Source: Ziziphus jujuba (Eukaryota; Streptophyta; Magnoliopsida; Rosales; Rhamnaceae). From it: 64,000 nucleotides of DNA. The stretch is taken from contig NC_083379.1 of the NCBI RefSeq assembly GCF_031755915.1, positions 48,093,501 to 48,157,500 of the forward strand, in the 5' to 3' direction. Shown piece by piece: positions 33,606-46,154 of the stretch. Position 1 is the stretch's first letter. The number at the start of each line of letters is the position of its first letter. The notes under the pieces are model-generated. The model was not told the origin of the DNA and searched no databases. It saw only the letters and a list, made by a program, of their open reading frames with translations. A program made the translations under genes and the position numbers.

Positions 33606-36191
33606 ATAACGGTTTGATTACTTAAAAGTTATAACTTTACATTTTGGTTGGGTAGCTATGGTATTTTAGTGTGAAATAGTATATTTCCCCTTATATCATT
33701 AGTCAAGTCATTTATCAGATTCATAAAATATTCGCTGCTATGTCTTAATCAACCATAGCTTATTAGGATAAAATATTGTTACCACTAGCAAAGGATACCA
33801 TTTTGGGAATAACCTAGTTGATAGCTGCCGGTTATTAGTTTAGGGTAACGTTATCTGTTATGTCAACAAATTGCTAAGTTCGTCGGGCCAGTACTATGGT
33901 ATTAGACAATCCTAATTAGTTTGAAACAATATCTGTTATGTTATCAGGCGCATTCATAATGCATTACTTAATGGCCCCATTTTTAGTACTATTTCTTACA
34001 AGTGAATTTATGCCTAACCCTTTGGCCGATTATACCATAATTCATCTACCAAAAATGAATATTTTATGAATGAACCATTACTAATATTAATATCCTCAAT
34101 ATACAAATGATAGCTATAAATTGCACAAACGTGCCTGCATGAATATTTCATAAATTGTTATTATTTATCTTTTAGGTGGCACATGTACCAGATAATTATT
34201 CAGTTTAATAATAACTTCAAAACTCAGGTTAGCTTGACTTGTTTTAGGCTGTATAACAAAGGTTTATCATAATTGACAGCAAATCAAATATTATTATAGT
34301 TTATTTTAAATAATTAACCCATTTCCTTTGACCATTTCAAGCTTTGGCCATTATCAGCTATGTTTCATGAAAATTTGATGATATCCTTAAGCTAATTCTT
34401 TAAAAATTAAAAGGATAACTGTATGGATCGGTCCAATCTAAATCTAGTTGTTTAAAACATAAGCTTTTGTTCTTTGAATTATAGATATAGTGCAGTAGTA
34501 CTTGTCTTTCTCTATTTATCTTTATCCTTTTAGAATTCTTTGTATCAGATATTCTTCTACATTTTACAAATACTTTTAGAATGTTCTAATCTAATTTTTG
34601 GACATAGTATTGACCTCATGTATAGTTTTGCTGTTGTGGTTTTTTTTTTTTTTTTAATCTATATATTGAGGTATTATTAATAATACTTGTGTTTGGTTGT
34701 CCACGTTTTAAGTGAGGTTCCATTGAATATCCTTTAAGGATTGTCCAGTGGGATTTCACAAGACGGGACCACTCGGGAGATCTTGGGAGGATTCCCAAGG
34801 CGGGTCCTATCACTGTATGTATTGTCACTGATGGATAAGTTTGACCGATTCCTACAACTGTATTGGTAATAAAATGTGTACATACAATGACAAAAAGAGG
34901 AAGGTTAAGTGACAAAAACCGATATCACAATAAAGCTTCAATCTATGACAAAGATATTTTTTCTCATAATTATATGCTCATTTAATGACAAATTACACAG
35001 TTTATCACTAAACCGCTTTGTGACGGGTCTATCATGGCAAGCATGAAACAATCTAAAATATAAGCTATCAGGCGCCTAATGTTTTATGATCTGGGTTTAT
35101 GTTATGGGTAAAAATCCCTTAGGATGCATGCCCATCAATTTATATATATATATATTTAAATTAAAAGCAAAAAAATATTAAAAATATTAAAATAGTTAAC
35201 TATATATACTATAAAAATTAACTAAATATAGTATGAATTATGGCACTAAACCCCATGTACATATATTAGGTCCCATCTAATAGTTATAATTACCTACCAT
35301 CAATGTACTATTAATTAGTGATCATCTCATCATGATCATTAATTATTAAGGATCAAATCTTTGGTACACAATCGAATGACGTCTAATACCAACTGTGTAG
35401 TTTTTAAGGGCATGATAATTGTCCTATTCGAATGCCATATAGGGAATTTAGTATATCATTCATCGGGACTGTTTAATAATACGTTAACATTATGAAACCT
35501 CTTAAAGAAACCATATGCAATCAACCAATTGAGAAAAACAATAGAATTGCTTAAAGCTGCAGCCCTAAACCCTAATTATTTCTACGTGATATCATACTAT
35601 CGCATAAGGTTATTAAGAATTTATACAATGAATAAACCCACAACACCACCGTCTCAATTATTGTTCTGTTATTATAAATCATAGAGATGAATATTAAGTG
35701 ACATAACAGGTATTGTAGTTATTGATATTTGTAGGACAATCCAATATGGATACACTTGTTATTAACCATTGATATTCCACATATTTACCAATATTGGGTT
35801 AAACAATGTACAACATGTATACTTAATAAACCGAGAGATGGTAAATATCGGTATTACCCACGTTTTGGCGGTTATCAGACATTAAGGTTATAATTAGGTT
35901 AGGTTAGGGAATTGATACCATACTATTATTCTTACACTAGTCCATAACCAACTAGTATCATTAGTATCCACAATATTTTTAACCCAACCAGAGCTTTAAG
36001 GAAATATCTGGTCTACCATTGATAACTTAATTGGCCAACTAAATTGGCTAATATTTGATCAGCATCCTCATCCCTTGCTATAATCATCATATTATAATGG
36101 TGAATGGATTGAATTGGAGACATTTTTGTCACCATATGACCTAATCGGATCATGTGCTTTATTTATTAAACTGAACAGATGAATAATATTG
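33606..36191. other. Spacer between the two inverted plastid copies
   Basis: I recognise no gene. It contains shared segments 34008-34028, 34395-34428 (direct match to 45253-45286, 34 bp) and 35101-35139. About 34690-34815 is a GC-richer island with TTGGGAggatTCCCAA near 34783 and a CGGGTCCT end, possibly a fragment of another LTR that I could not assign. A 14-bp poly-T lies at about 34642-34656. Confidence 0.55.
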
Positions 36192-36916
36192 GATCCCAAT
36201 TCCAATATGATCCTCATGCTTCATTAGCCCACACCACTTCCGAAAGGATACCTATGGTTAAAAAGATAAACCCGAGGCCAATAATACAATAGCTCCAAAG
36301 ATCTGTAATAATTCCTAGAAGAAAGAAATGAAGCAATTTGTAAAACATTGTTTCTTTTACTAATGTATTGAATCTGACCAAAAGAAAGTGGATCATTTAC
36401 GAAATTGTTGATTTTACTAAAAATCCTTATTAATTTTCGAAATGTAATGACTAAAAGAGCGACTGGTAATAACGATCCACATAAAAGAGCTACATAGCCT
36501 AATACCATCATACAGTTGTACATCATTAACCAATGGGATTGAAGAGCCAGGACTAATATTGCGGATTGATGCATTTCAGTTAAAAGACCCGAAATAGTAA
36601 AACCTTGGGTAAAAATAGCACTTAGGGCGGTTATTGCGTTTAAATTAGAATGGTTTTTTTGTTTTTTAAAATAGGGAACAAGATGAATAATGAAGAAACT
36701 CCATGAAAGAAAGATTAATGATTCATATAAGTTACTTAATGGTAAATGTCCTAAGTAAATCCATCGGGTAACTAATAATCCTGTTATACAGAAAAGGTAG
36801 CTATCGTGCCCTTTTCTGATGAATCATATAGAGGTTATTAAATGAATTGTAATTACAATTGAAACGATCGAAAAGGATATATGAGTTAACATATGCTCTA
36901 AAATTGAAAATATCAT
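36192..36916 (-). pseudogene. ccsA: Plastid ccsA pseudogene, 3'-truncated (copy B)
   Basis: The start codon is at 36916 (ATGATATTTTCAATT) and codon 7 is a normal Glu here, unlike copy A. The frame is then broken by deletions near 36830. A 116-codon open piece at 36224-36574 holds [15 protein letters not shown] and [15 protein letters not shown]. The gene stops at the NUPT border inside the WGSYWNWD motif, so the last ~70 codons are missing. Confidence 0.92.
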
Positions 36917-37009
36917 AAATTTTTGAAATTAAAAACAGGGTACCTCAATTAGAGGAATGGAAATCGGGAATTTATTTCATTATAGGACTTACTCTTTTAG
37001 AAGATGCCA

Positions 37010-37089
37010 TGCTGTTACTTGGACTCGAACCGAGATGCTCTAGCATTGCTTCCTAAGAGCAGCGTGTCTACTGATTTCACCATAGTGGC
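37010..37089 (-). tRNA. trnL-UAG: trnL-UAG pseudogene (copy B)
   Basis: This is an 80-nt minus-strand tRNA-Leu copy between ccsA and rpl32. The anticodon UAG, D-loop GTAGACACGCTGC and T-arm GGTTCGAGTCC are kept. The acceptor stem is damaged at its 3' side (GTAACAGC instead of GTGGCGGC), so pairing is lost. It is better preserved than copy A. Confidence 0.9.
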
Positions 37090-38221
37090 TTGCTCGAAAT
37101 CATAATAACCTATTTTTAATCAATCATAGAGATTAAAGGAAATAATTCAATGCAATATATTTGAGGAAACTTTAAAATTGATGATTAAAAAAAACTTTTT
37201 GAAAGTTTCAAAATTAAGGATTTAAATGTATCATTTTGAACAAGAATCCTTATTTTCCTCAATATATCATTATGTTTAGTATTAGAGTATTAGTTTTATT
37301 TAACTTAACACTGGGTTTTTTTAGAATTTATTAGTTTATGCTCGATTAAACGGAAAGTGTTGTACGTAGATATTTCAGACTTCAATCCATGGATAAAACT
37401 TAAAATGTTCTTTATCTTTATAATGTGCATTTTTTAATGATTCATTTCTCATTTATGGAATTTTATGAATCTACAAAAGAATTATCCACGAAGAAAAAAT
37501 CAGTAGAGTCTTTGTATAATCACCTAAAAAAGGTAAAAGGGGTTTTTATTAATTGGGGTGAAAGTTAGGGATATATAGTGATATGAACTTAGAGAAATAA
37601 GAATTTAGAAAGTGATAAGACACATTTTAAACTTAATCAATTAGTTTCAATGATCTATTATATTAAATGATCTATTCATTTTGACTAAAGATCTTATACA
37701 TGCTCTTCTATATTCTATAGTATTCTAAATATATTAGAATATAAATATATAGTATAAAAAGAATATAAACAAAAAAGACAAACCTTTGTTATTATTGAAT
37801 TATCAAATCGATGGGGAAAATAAGAATCCCCACTTGAAAATTATAAAACATACTAAAAAGAAAGGTGAAATCTTGTGCGTGCTTTTCCTCTTTTTTCAAA
37901 AAAAAAAAAAAAATACCGTTTTTAGATTTTCAAATTCAGTCAACACAAAATTCTTGTTCGACTATAAGAGCAAAACAACTTCAATTTATTTAATATTACT
38001 ATTGATCAGATCAAACCATTAAAGAATATATATTATTCCTTTTATTAGTTTAATTATTTTAACTTTGATAAATTATCAAATTTTTTTTTAATTTTTATAA
38101 CTTATAAAATATAAAATAAAAATAAAACTAGAAAAAAAAAATTAAACAACTTAAAAAAAAAAAAAACTAAAACTAGATTACTTTTCGAGTCAAATCAATT
38201 CAGATTTTTCCCAATCTGGGA

Positions 38222-38380
38222 TTATTTATTTGTTGCACAAAAAAGACTTTTTGAATTCCTTGTAGAAAGAGATTTTGCTAATGAAAAAGCTTTCAATGCT
38301 GCCGAATATCCCTTCCTTTTCCAAATATTTTTCCGAATGCATTTTTTTGATATAGAGGTGCGCTTTTTTGGAACTGCCAT
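38222..38380 (-). CDS. rpl32: rpl32 with intact reading frame (copy B, NUPT)
   Basis: This 52-codon frame encodes plastid ribosomal protein L32. It starts [13 protein letters not shown] at 38380 and continues through [19 protein letters not shown] to FCATNK, ending with TAA at 38222. Length and sequence match the plastid protein, with one visible substitution of a usual Arg by Cys after SISKK. It is the only undisrupted plastid gene in the window. There is no nuclear promoter or transit-peptide sequence in front, because the plastid spacer continues upstream, so expression is unlikely and the intact frame may reflect small target size. It would be called a NUPT remnant in most annotations. 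Confidence 0.8.
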   Translation of the reverse strand: MAVPKKRTSISKKCIRKNIWKRKGYSAALKAFSLAKSLSTRNSKSLFCATNK

Positions 38381-38895
38381 TAAAAAATTCTAATACGTTA
38401 TTCATTACCAGGGTTGGATGTCAAAGACATCTATTGTTCAAAACCAGTCATTTTTTACAATTAATTATAATTACCGATCTATTTAGTTTCTAGATTGTAC
38501 TTCCTTTATAAAAATATCGATATAGAAAAATCGCATAAATATTACTAGCAACATAAACAATATGGTGGTTTTTAAAAATTAAATACAAATTTTTTTTATT
38601 TGTTTTTTTTCTTTCTATTCCATACAATTTGATACAACATCTGGAAGAAAGATTTGTATCTATTTTATTGGTATTCTTATATCTTCCTTCAAATTGATAT
38701 CTTCTATATCTATAGAATCTACTATGCAATAGAACTAGAATTGATTGGAGTTGATATGAGAAAAAAACAAATACAAAGAAAAAATCCTATGCCTTTCTAT
38801 CTCTATCTAATTTTTCTTTTTCTTTTTTTTTTGGTCATCCAAAATTTTATACATGGAATAAAATACATCAAAATGTTTAATAACCCAACCCCTAT

Positions 38896-40031
38896 TGATA
38901 CGAACCTAGGACGACTTGCTCCTAAACCCGTATTATATTAGCCCGGATCTTAATTAAGTTCAAGTTCTAATGGAATAGACCTCAACCCCTAACCAACCTG
39001 TAGTTAGAAACCTTGGTATAATGTAGACGCCACAATAGGGGATGGAAAACCTATTGATAAGTCAAGCTAAAACAACCAATTCTCTAATGGTGTTTTAGGT
39101 GTTCTCAAAGAACAAAGAGATAATTAATCTCACAAGTATTTTCTTTATCAAATCAAAGTTTTTATTCTTATTGAAAAATAAGCCTTTAAATAGGATACAA
39201 AGCCACGAAATAAAACCCTAGAACATAAAGAAAACGGGCCACCACACATAAAGAAACCTAGTTGGCCAAAACTATACTTCCTTTCCTAATCTAAGTTTAA
39301 TTAATTAATTAATTCCTTTATATTAAATTAGAAATTAATTAATTTACAATGGAAAGAATAAAATAAAAACCTTCCTAAAGTTATTTGTCCAGAAAATAAA
39401 TAAAAACCGAAAAGTAATGGTAGTTTCCTAAAACAAAAAGTAAAAACAAATTAGGAAACTAAAAATGCTAGCCTTTTGATCAAGTTGACTTTGATCAATC
39501 TTTGACCTCTTTGAGCTTCAAATCACCTTCTAGATTCTTTTTAGGATGCCAAATAAGCTGAATATGAAGTCCCACACGTTGCCCATGCTTGGAAAAATAA
39601 GAAAAGGCTAATACAGTAAAATACAATAAAGCCAGCAAGCAATACAGCAAATTCGGCCAAATTGTTGATGCTGTCCGTACAAGCCCTTTTTGATTGCATT
39701 TGAGGCTGCTTTAACTTGATTCCATGACCTCTTAGGCATATGTATTGAACCCGTAAAGCATTGGAACCATTTCATGCTTCCCGGACTCCAAAAATGTACC
39801 AAAACTGTCACCCAGGTTCGTATCGGCTTCCACCACTTGGATGCTTCGAATAGGCTTTGTATCTTCAAGTATGGACAAGCTCTGTTGAGATTGATTACCC
39901 TTTATATAAATACTCCCAGGTTGCCCTAAAATTTCTTAATTTGAGCTCTTGTGATTGGCCTAGTCTTCATCCGTGTCGAGTCAGCACCCCAGCGGGTTAT
40001 CGGTGGAGCGGGCTCGGACGGAATCACCTCA
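38896..40031 (-). mobile_element. Solo LTR-B in the plastid rpl32-ndhF spacer, minus strand
   Basis: It runs from TGATACGAACCTAGG at 38896 to CACCTCA at 40031 (minus-strand start TGAGGTGATTCC). It is flanked by a perfect CCTAT duplication at 38891-38895 and 40032-40036, and is 1136 bp long. It carries the minus-strand frame IPPE..PITRAQ with the one-base loss shared by the other minus-strand solo copies. Plastid spacer sequence lies on both sides, so it inserted after plastid DNA capture. Confidence 0.95.
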
Positions 40032-40779
40032 CCTATCTTTATTAAAAAAAAAAAAAAAAACTTTAGTAATTTGTTTCTATTAATTATTCATTTTATTTAA
40101 TTGGTCAAGCTTGATAAATGAGTAAATCTAGTTAAGTTTTAAAAAATTAGAATGAAACTAGTAGTTAATCTGTGAAAAGATACATGATAGATTGTTTTAT
40201 AAAAGCTATTTTAGGAATTCCTTCTTTAAATTTTATATAAAGTCATGTGTTGGAGTCATCGTTTCTTTATCATAACCTTTCTGAAAATTTCCTTTTATTG
40301 GAATAGAAGACAATCAATCGGTTCAAATTCGTTACTGATTCTGAATAATCCAACTAAAACTAAAATAAATAACTTTTATTTTATAAGTTAAATATGGGTT
40401 ATTTATGCTTCATATCACAATAAAAAACTGTTTTTGGTGAAATTTTTTATCCTTGCTCTATATATATAAATAAATTATTATAATACGTAATAGTAATAAA
40501 AATATAAATTTTCATCTTTTGTATCTTCATAAAATTTGACTTAATAATTGACTTAAAAAATGCATTTCTTTTTCACTAGTAACATGGTCACATCGTTTGA
40601 CCAACTCTAACCTCTTTATTTGAAATATTTGAGGTAGTTGAGAAAGATTCAGAATAATTAAAGCTAGAAAATTCTATTTCAGTTTGTATATCTTAACCTT
40701 TTTTATTAATTGATCCTTTTCAAAAGAAATAAAAGCCGGTGAACATAAACAATTAATTTAGATAAAAAAATTCTTTTTT

Positions 40780-40832
40780 AGGGAATATACATATCAATAT
40801 TCATGGATCATACCTTTCATTTCCTCTCCCTA
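40780..40832 (+). pseudogene. ndhF: ndhF 5'-end fragment
   Basis: The plus-strand reading EYTYQYSWIIPFIS at about 40783-40824 matches the conserved N-terminus of plastid NdhF. The start ATG has become a GGG-containing sequence, and a TAG follows after about 18 codons. Plastid similarity then switches to the rrn5 downstream region. It is the divergent neighbour of rpl32, which confirms that copy B spans the whole rpl32-ndhF spacer. Confidence 0.8.
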
Positions 40833-41022
40833 GTCATTTCGGGTTAAGAAGATGTGAAAGCACCCCTCTCTATATAAGAACAGTGCATTCCGAGGTGTGA
40901 AGTGGGAGAGAAGGGATTTCATAATTGGGGTTTTGAATAAGATGACCATTCCATTTTTCAATTTTCATTTTTTTTTCATATTGAAAAAATAAAGTAATAA
41001 GAATGAGAGGTGTTAAGCTTTT

Positions 41023-41147
41023 CATCACCCTGGCGTCAAGCTATTTTTCCGCAGAACCTCCCCTACAGTATCGTCATAGCAGTAGAGTTTAACCACCAAG
41101 TTTAGGATGGATTGGTGTGGTTCCTCTACGCCTAAGACATCAGAATG
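41023..41147 (-). rRNA. rrn5: Plastid 5S rRNA pseudogene
   Basis: The minus strand matches the plastid 5S rRNA along its full length, for example GAACCACACCAATCC, GGTGGTTAAACTCTACTG and GGGGAGGTTCTGCGG. Substitutions such as GTGACGATAC becoming ATGACGATAC occur, along with a small insertion near the 3' end. About 190 bp of the rrn5 downstream spacer (40833-41022) is also plastid. Confidence 0.88.
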
Positions 41148-41229
41148 TCGAACCATGAACGAAGAAAGGCATGAGAGAAAAGCATATTGGCTTGTGATTG
41201 GTTGTGGTACCGGAAGCTCTGAGGAAGTT

Positions 41230-41634
41230 GGAATAGTATGGGTGGGCTTACTACTTAGATGCTTTCAGCAGTTATCCGCTCTGCACTTGGCTACCCAGCA
41301 TTTAACGTGGGCACAATAACAGGTACACCAAAGGTGCTTCCTTCTTGGTCCTCTCGTACTACGGAAAGGTCCTCTCAATGCTCTAATGCAGACATCGGAT
41401 ATGGACCGAACTGTCTCACGACATTGTGAACCCAGCTCATGTACTACCTTAATGGGTGAACAGCCCAACTCTTTGAACATACTACAGCCCCAGGTGGCGA
41501 AGAGCCGACATCGGGGTGCCAAACCTTCCCATCGATGTGAGCTATTAGGGAAGATCAGCTTGTTATCTCTAGAGTAATTTTTATCCATTGATCGATGCCT
41601 TTCCATTCGGCACTGTCGGATCACTAAGGCCATT
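41230..41634 (-). rRNA. rrn23: Plastid 23S rRNA 3' fragment
   Basis: The minus strand matches the last ~400 nt of plastid 23S rRNA, including the sarcin/ricin-loop strand (GTACGAGAGGACCAAGAAG) and CTGCTGAAAGCATCTAAG. rrn4.5, which normally lies between rrn23 and rrn5, is absent: only about 80 bp separate the two. The fragment ends abruptly at a join to the rbcL 5' leader near 41640. Open frames on both strands here are artefacts of rRNA. Confidence 0.9.
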
Positions 41635-41678
41635 GGTATTGCGAGAATTCTTAATTCATGAGTTGTAGGGGGTGACTT

Positions 41679-42912
<1,234 letters not shown>

Positions 42913-42965
42913 TCCAGTAATTACTTACTGTTCATTCTCTTAATTGTAATTGAAATTAAACTCAA

Positions 42966-42991
42966 CTCAATCTTTTAGTAAAAGGATTGAG
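42966..42991 (+). terminator. rbcL 3' stem-loop
   Basis: CTCAATCTTTT and AAAAGGATTGAG pair around a 3-nt loop with one bulge, 55 bp after the rbcL stop. This is the usual plastid rbcL 3' inverted repeat. Confidence 0.82.
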
Positions 42992-43600
42992 CCGAATACA
43001 AAGATTTTATCAATTTTTAATAGATATAGACCTATCTAGATATACAAGATCTTAAATACAAAATATAAGGCGAAACAAAATGGCCTGGAGTAGTTGACAC
43101 ATTTGCTAGAGAATATTTTGAAAAGGAAATGGTTGGAGATATGGGTATATACACTCAGATCCTCGTTATTATCGTTTCAGGGATAAGTTTATCTCAACTC
43201 ATAATTTATATGGAAAATTAATAACATATTAATGCATGACCCACAAAATTTATTATGTTCATATTCAGGATGTATTAGCTATCACTATTGGAAGTGAATC
43301 ATAAACCTTTTTACACTAACCCAGTTGGTTCATATTGCGATTGTAAACATGGGTCATGAATTGTCGATAGAATATATGTTCGGTTGATAAAAAAAAAATT
43401 TGTGGTAAGCATCAATTATAAGGGTCAACGTTTACAATAATCTTCACAGATCTGATAATTGGCGACCTACAAATATTTATGATGAACTTGAAAACAACAA
43501 AAGAGATGGGTTACCTTTCTCTTTAATACCATAAAGGTGGAGATAATAGTAGAATTCGAATAAATTGTAACCTACTCATACAATCACAAATGGAGAAAAA
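42992..43600. other. Spacer: rbcL downstream remnant, then unassigned sequence
   Basis: The first ~80 bp resemble the plastid rbcL-accD spacer. The rest is unassigned and holds two segments shared with 18.2-18.4 kb: 43255-43280 (direct) and 43445-43471 (inverted, 27 bp perfect). I see no gene. Confidence 0.5.
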
Positions 43601-44660
43601 TCAGCAATATCAAATATAGTACTCACATTATACTCAAGCTTGTAGGTGTTTTCATTAACCCTCTCAAAAACTTTAAAAGGTCTATCCACTCGAGGCATAA
43701 GCTTTGACTTTCGTTATTCCAGAAACCTTTCCTTTTTCAGGTGCAACAAAACCCAATCTTTGAGTTCAAACACCACCTTTATTTGGCCTTGGTTAGCAAG
43801 CTTGGCATATTGCTTGGTCCACCTTTCAATGTTTGCTTTTGTTTTTTCATGAATTTACTTAACAAATTCAGCTTTTTGTTTTCCATTTAGATTATAATGT
43901 TCACTGAAAGGCAAATGTGTTAAATCTAATGGAGTTAAAGGATTAAAACCATAAACAATTTCAAATGGAAATATTTGGTAGCTGAATGCATAGACCTATT
44001 ATAAGCAAAGTCCACATGTGGCAAACAATCCTCCCAAGTTCTTAAATTTCTACTAATTAATGCTCTCAACAATGCAGATAAAGTTCTATTTACTACTTTA
44101 ATTTGACCATCTCTTTGTGGATGACAAGTAGTTGAAAATAAATTTCCTTAACTTAGCCTACAAAGTTTTCCAAAAGTAACTTACAAACTTAGCATCCCTA
44201 TCCGAAACAATAGTTCTAGGCGTACAATGAAGTCTCACCACTTCCGTAAAATTATAAGTTAGCTACATTAGATGCACCATCAATTTTATTACATGCAACT
44301 AAATGTGCCATCTTAGAACACCTATCAACAACCACAAAAATTGAATTTTTTCCAGTCCCAGACCTAGGTAAACCAAGTACGAAATCCATAGAGTAATCAA
44401 CCCATGGATGTGATGGAATTGGCAATGGCATGTAAAGTCCGTGCAGTTTCAATTTTGATTTGGATTTTTGGCAATTTAGACACCTCTCCACATCTCTCCT
44501 CATATTCAACCAACAAAAATGCTCTTGCAATATGGATAGAGTTTTTACAACACTAAAGTGTCCCATTAAACCCCTACCATGACCTTCTCTAACTAACAAT
44601 TCTCTAATGCTACAGTTAGGCGCACAAAGTTGACTTTCGTGAAACAAATACCCCTCAAAG
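43600..44660 (-). pseudogene. LTR-B (CRM-like) integrase fragment
   Basis: The minus strand encodes the integrase part of the LTR-B polyprotein, aligning with 58760-59850. The open piece 44252-44647 has the zinc-binding region ([21 protein letters not shown]) and the first catalytic Asp ([20 protein letters not shown]). Downstream, stops and frameshifts break the core and C-terminal parts. RT and RNase H are absent because an LTR-B copy lies immediately upstream at 44669. The left end fades into unassigned DNA near 43600. Confidence 0.85.
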
Positions 44661-44668
44661 ATATAAAA

Positions 44669-45131
44669 TGATAGGAACCTAGGATGACATGCTCCTAAAC
44701 CTCTATTATATTAGCCTGGATCTAATTATGTTTTAAGTTCTAATAGTCACCTTCACCCTAAACCAACTTGTGATTAGAAACCTTGGTATATAATGAAGAT
44801 GCCACAATAAGGGATGTAAGGCCTATTGATAAGTCAAAATAAAATACTCATTCACTAATGGTGTTTTAAGTGTTCAAAAGAATAAAGAGAAATTCAATCT
44901 CACAAAATAAATTCTGAATATTAAGAGAAAACAAAATAAAACCCTAAAACAAAAAAGGAAAAACCGACCATGCTAGTTGTTTCCTAAAGGTGGTCGAAAC
45001 TTGCATACTTTCCTAATCTAAATTGGATTACTTAATTCCTCTATTTTTGAATTAGGAATTAATTAATTTACAATGAAAATATTAAAATAATAACTTTCCT
45101 AAACTTATTTGTCCAGCAAATAAATAAATAA
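44669..45131 (-). mobile_element. LTR-B fragment inserted in integrase
   Basis: It starts TGATAGGAACCTAGG at 44669, the LTR 3' terminus on the minus strand, and matches the other LTR-B copies up to the AAATAAATAAATAAAG tract, where similarity ends near 45131. It interrupts the integrase exactly before FYIFEGYLF. The other half of the LTR and any target duplication have been deleted. Confidence 0.85.
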
Positions 45132-46137
45132 AGATTCTTTCAAACAATGATATTTATATCTTTAAATTCCTGCAAAATATTGCAAATGATTTTTCTCGCT
45201 GACAGAATGTATATCTACTAGATTCTTTTATGACTTATCCTCTTTGTATGTGATTCTTTAAAAATTAAAAGGATAACTGTATGGATTTGATAATTGAAAA
45301 AAATAGGCCCTCCATCAGGAACGTATTCTTTGTTGAATCGCTTAATTTTTGTTCCATCAATTTCTTGCTTATTGGTCTATTTCATATCCTTTAGTTGAAT
45401 CATTGCAAATTATATCCATTTTGTTATTTAATATTTCAGATTTTAATTGACAGATTATGGGATAACTTTATGAGTCCAACCCTCGTGGCTAATTATAGGG
45501 TGATTATGGGATATATCATCTGTGTACAGCCATTATTAGCCAAAGTGCATCGATAACCACTTTAGTCAAACTCCAGATAGTTTATAATTGACTGTTCGTA
45601 TATTTCTTCTTTCCTAACATATACCTAGTGAGTATAGAATATACTAGTAAGTGTAGGTAAAAAAAGGTTTGTTGATATTGGATTTGATAAATATCAATGC
45701 AATGAATTGTTTTTAGACCGGCCGACCCTAATTTCTTTCCATTATAATGAAATTCATTTGATTGATACATTTATTTACCAATTCAACATAGCCCTGAAAT
45801 ATTTCATCGAAGCCGTCATTGATAAAGAAATTTGGCCTATCCTCTTAACCAAAAAAAAATTAGAGAACAGAATTCAATAACTTATCATTTTTTTATTAGA
45901 ATTTCCTATCTTAGTGTGAGGTAGAAATATGCCCGCCTGATCTTAACAATGAGTAAATTGATGAACGAAAGTGTAAGAATGGGGTTTAATCCCCCTTTTC
46001 TGGTAAACCAATTACTCACCAAAAAGTGCTATCCTTTGTATTGAGTCATACCATTCCCATTCTATTATATTGTATATTGACAATTTCAAAAAACTATTCA
46101 TACTATGAGCATAGTATGATGGTGTTCGAGCAAGTAT
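45132..46137. other. Spacer, right part probably plastid trnT-trnE intergenic
   Basis: The left part is unassigned and includes 45253-45286, a perfect 34-bp direct copy of 34395-34428. From about 45700 the sequence runs without a break into the trnE 5' half and is likely the plastid trnT-trnE spacer; this assignment rests on position and recall, not on alignment. Confidence 0.5.
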
Positions 46138-46154
46138 GCCTCCATCATATAGTG
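46138..46154 (+). tRNA. trnE-UUC: trnE-UUC pseudogene, 5' part
   Basis: GCCTCCATCATATAGTG corresponds to the first 17 nt of plastid trnE-UUC (acceptor stem and start of the D arm). The gene is cut here by an LTR-B solo LTR and continues at 48806. TAGTG is the duplicated target site. Confidence 0.85.

Larger units (their letters stand above)
36192..40832. other. Nuclear plastid DNA insertion, copy B (SSC, inverted relative to A)
   Basis: It carries ccsA(-), trnL-UAG(-), rpl32(-), the rpl32-ndhF spacer and the first codons of ndhF(+), which is exactly plastome order read from the other strand. The 38896-40031 part is a later solo LTR. Relative to copy A, the arms 28020-30726 and 36192-38874 form a large inverted repeat with a loop of about 5.5 kb. 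The left border cuts ccsA at GGATCCCAATTCC (36191-36203). Confidence 0.92.

Noticed and set aside
41265..41633. Open frames over the rRNA fragment (122 and 63 codons)
   Set aside because: They are shadows of the plastid 23S rRNA sequence.
44252..44647. A free-standing integrase-like host gene
   Set aside because: It is collinear with the LTR-B polyprotein and abuts an LTR-B copy, with broken frames on its 3' side.
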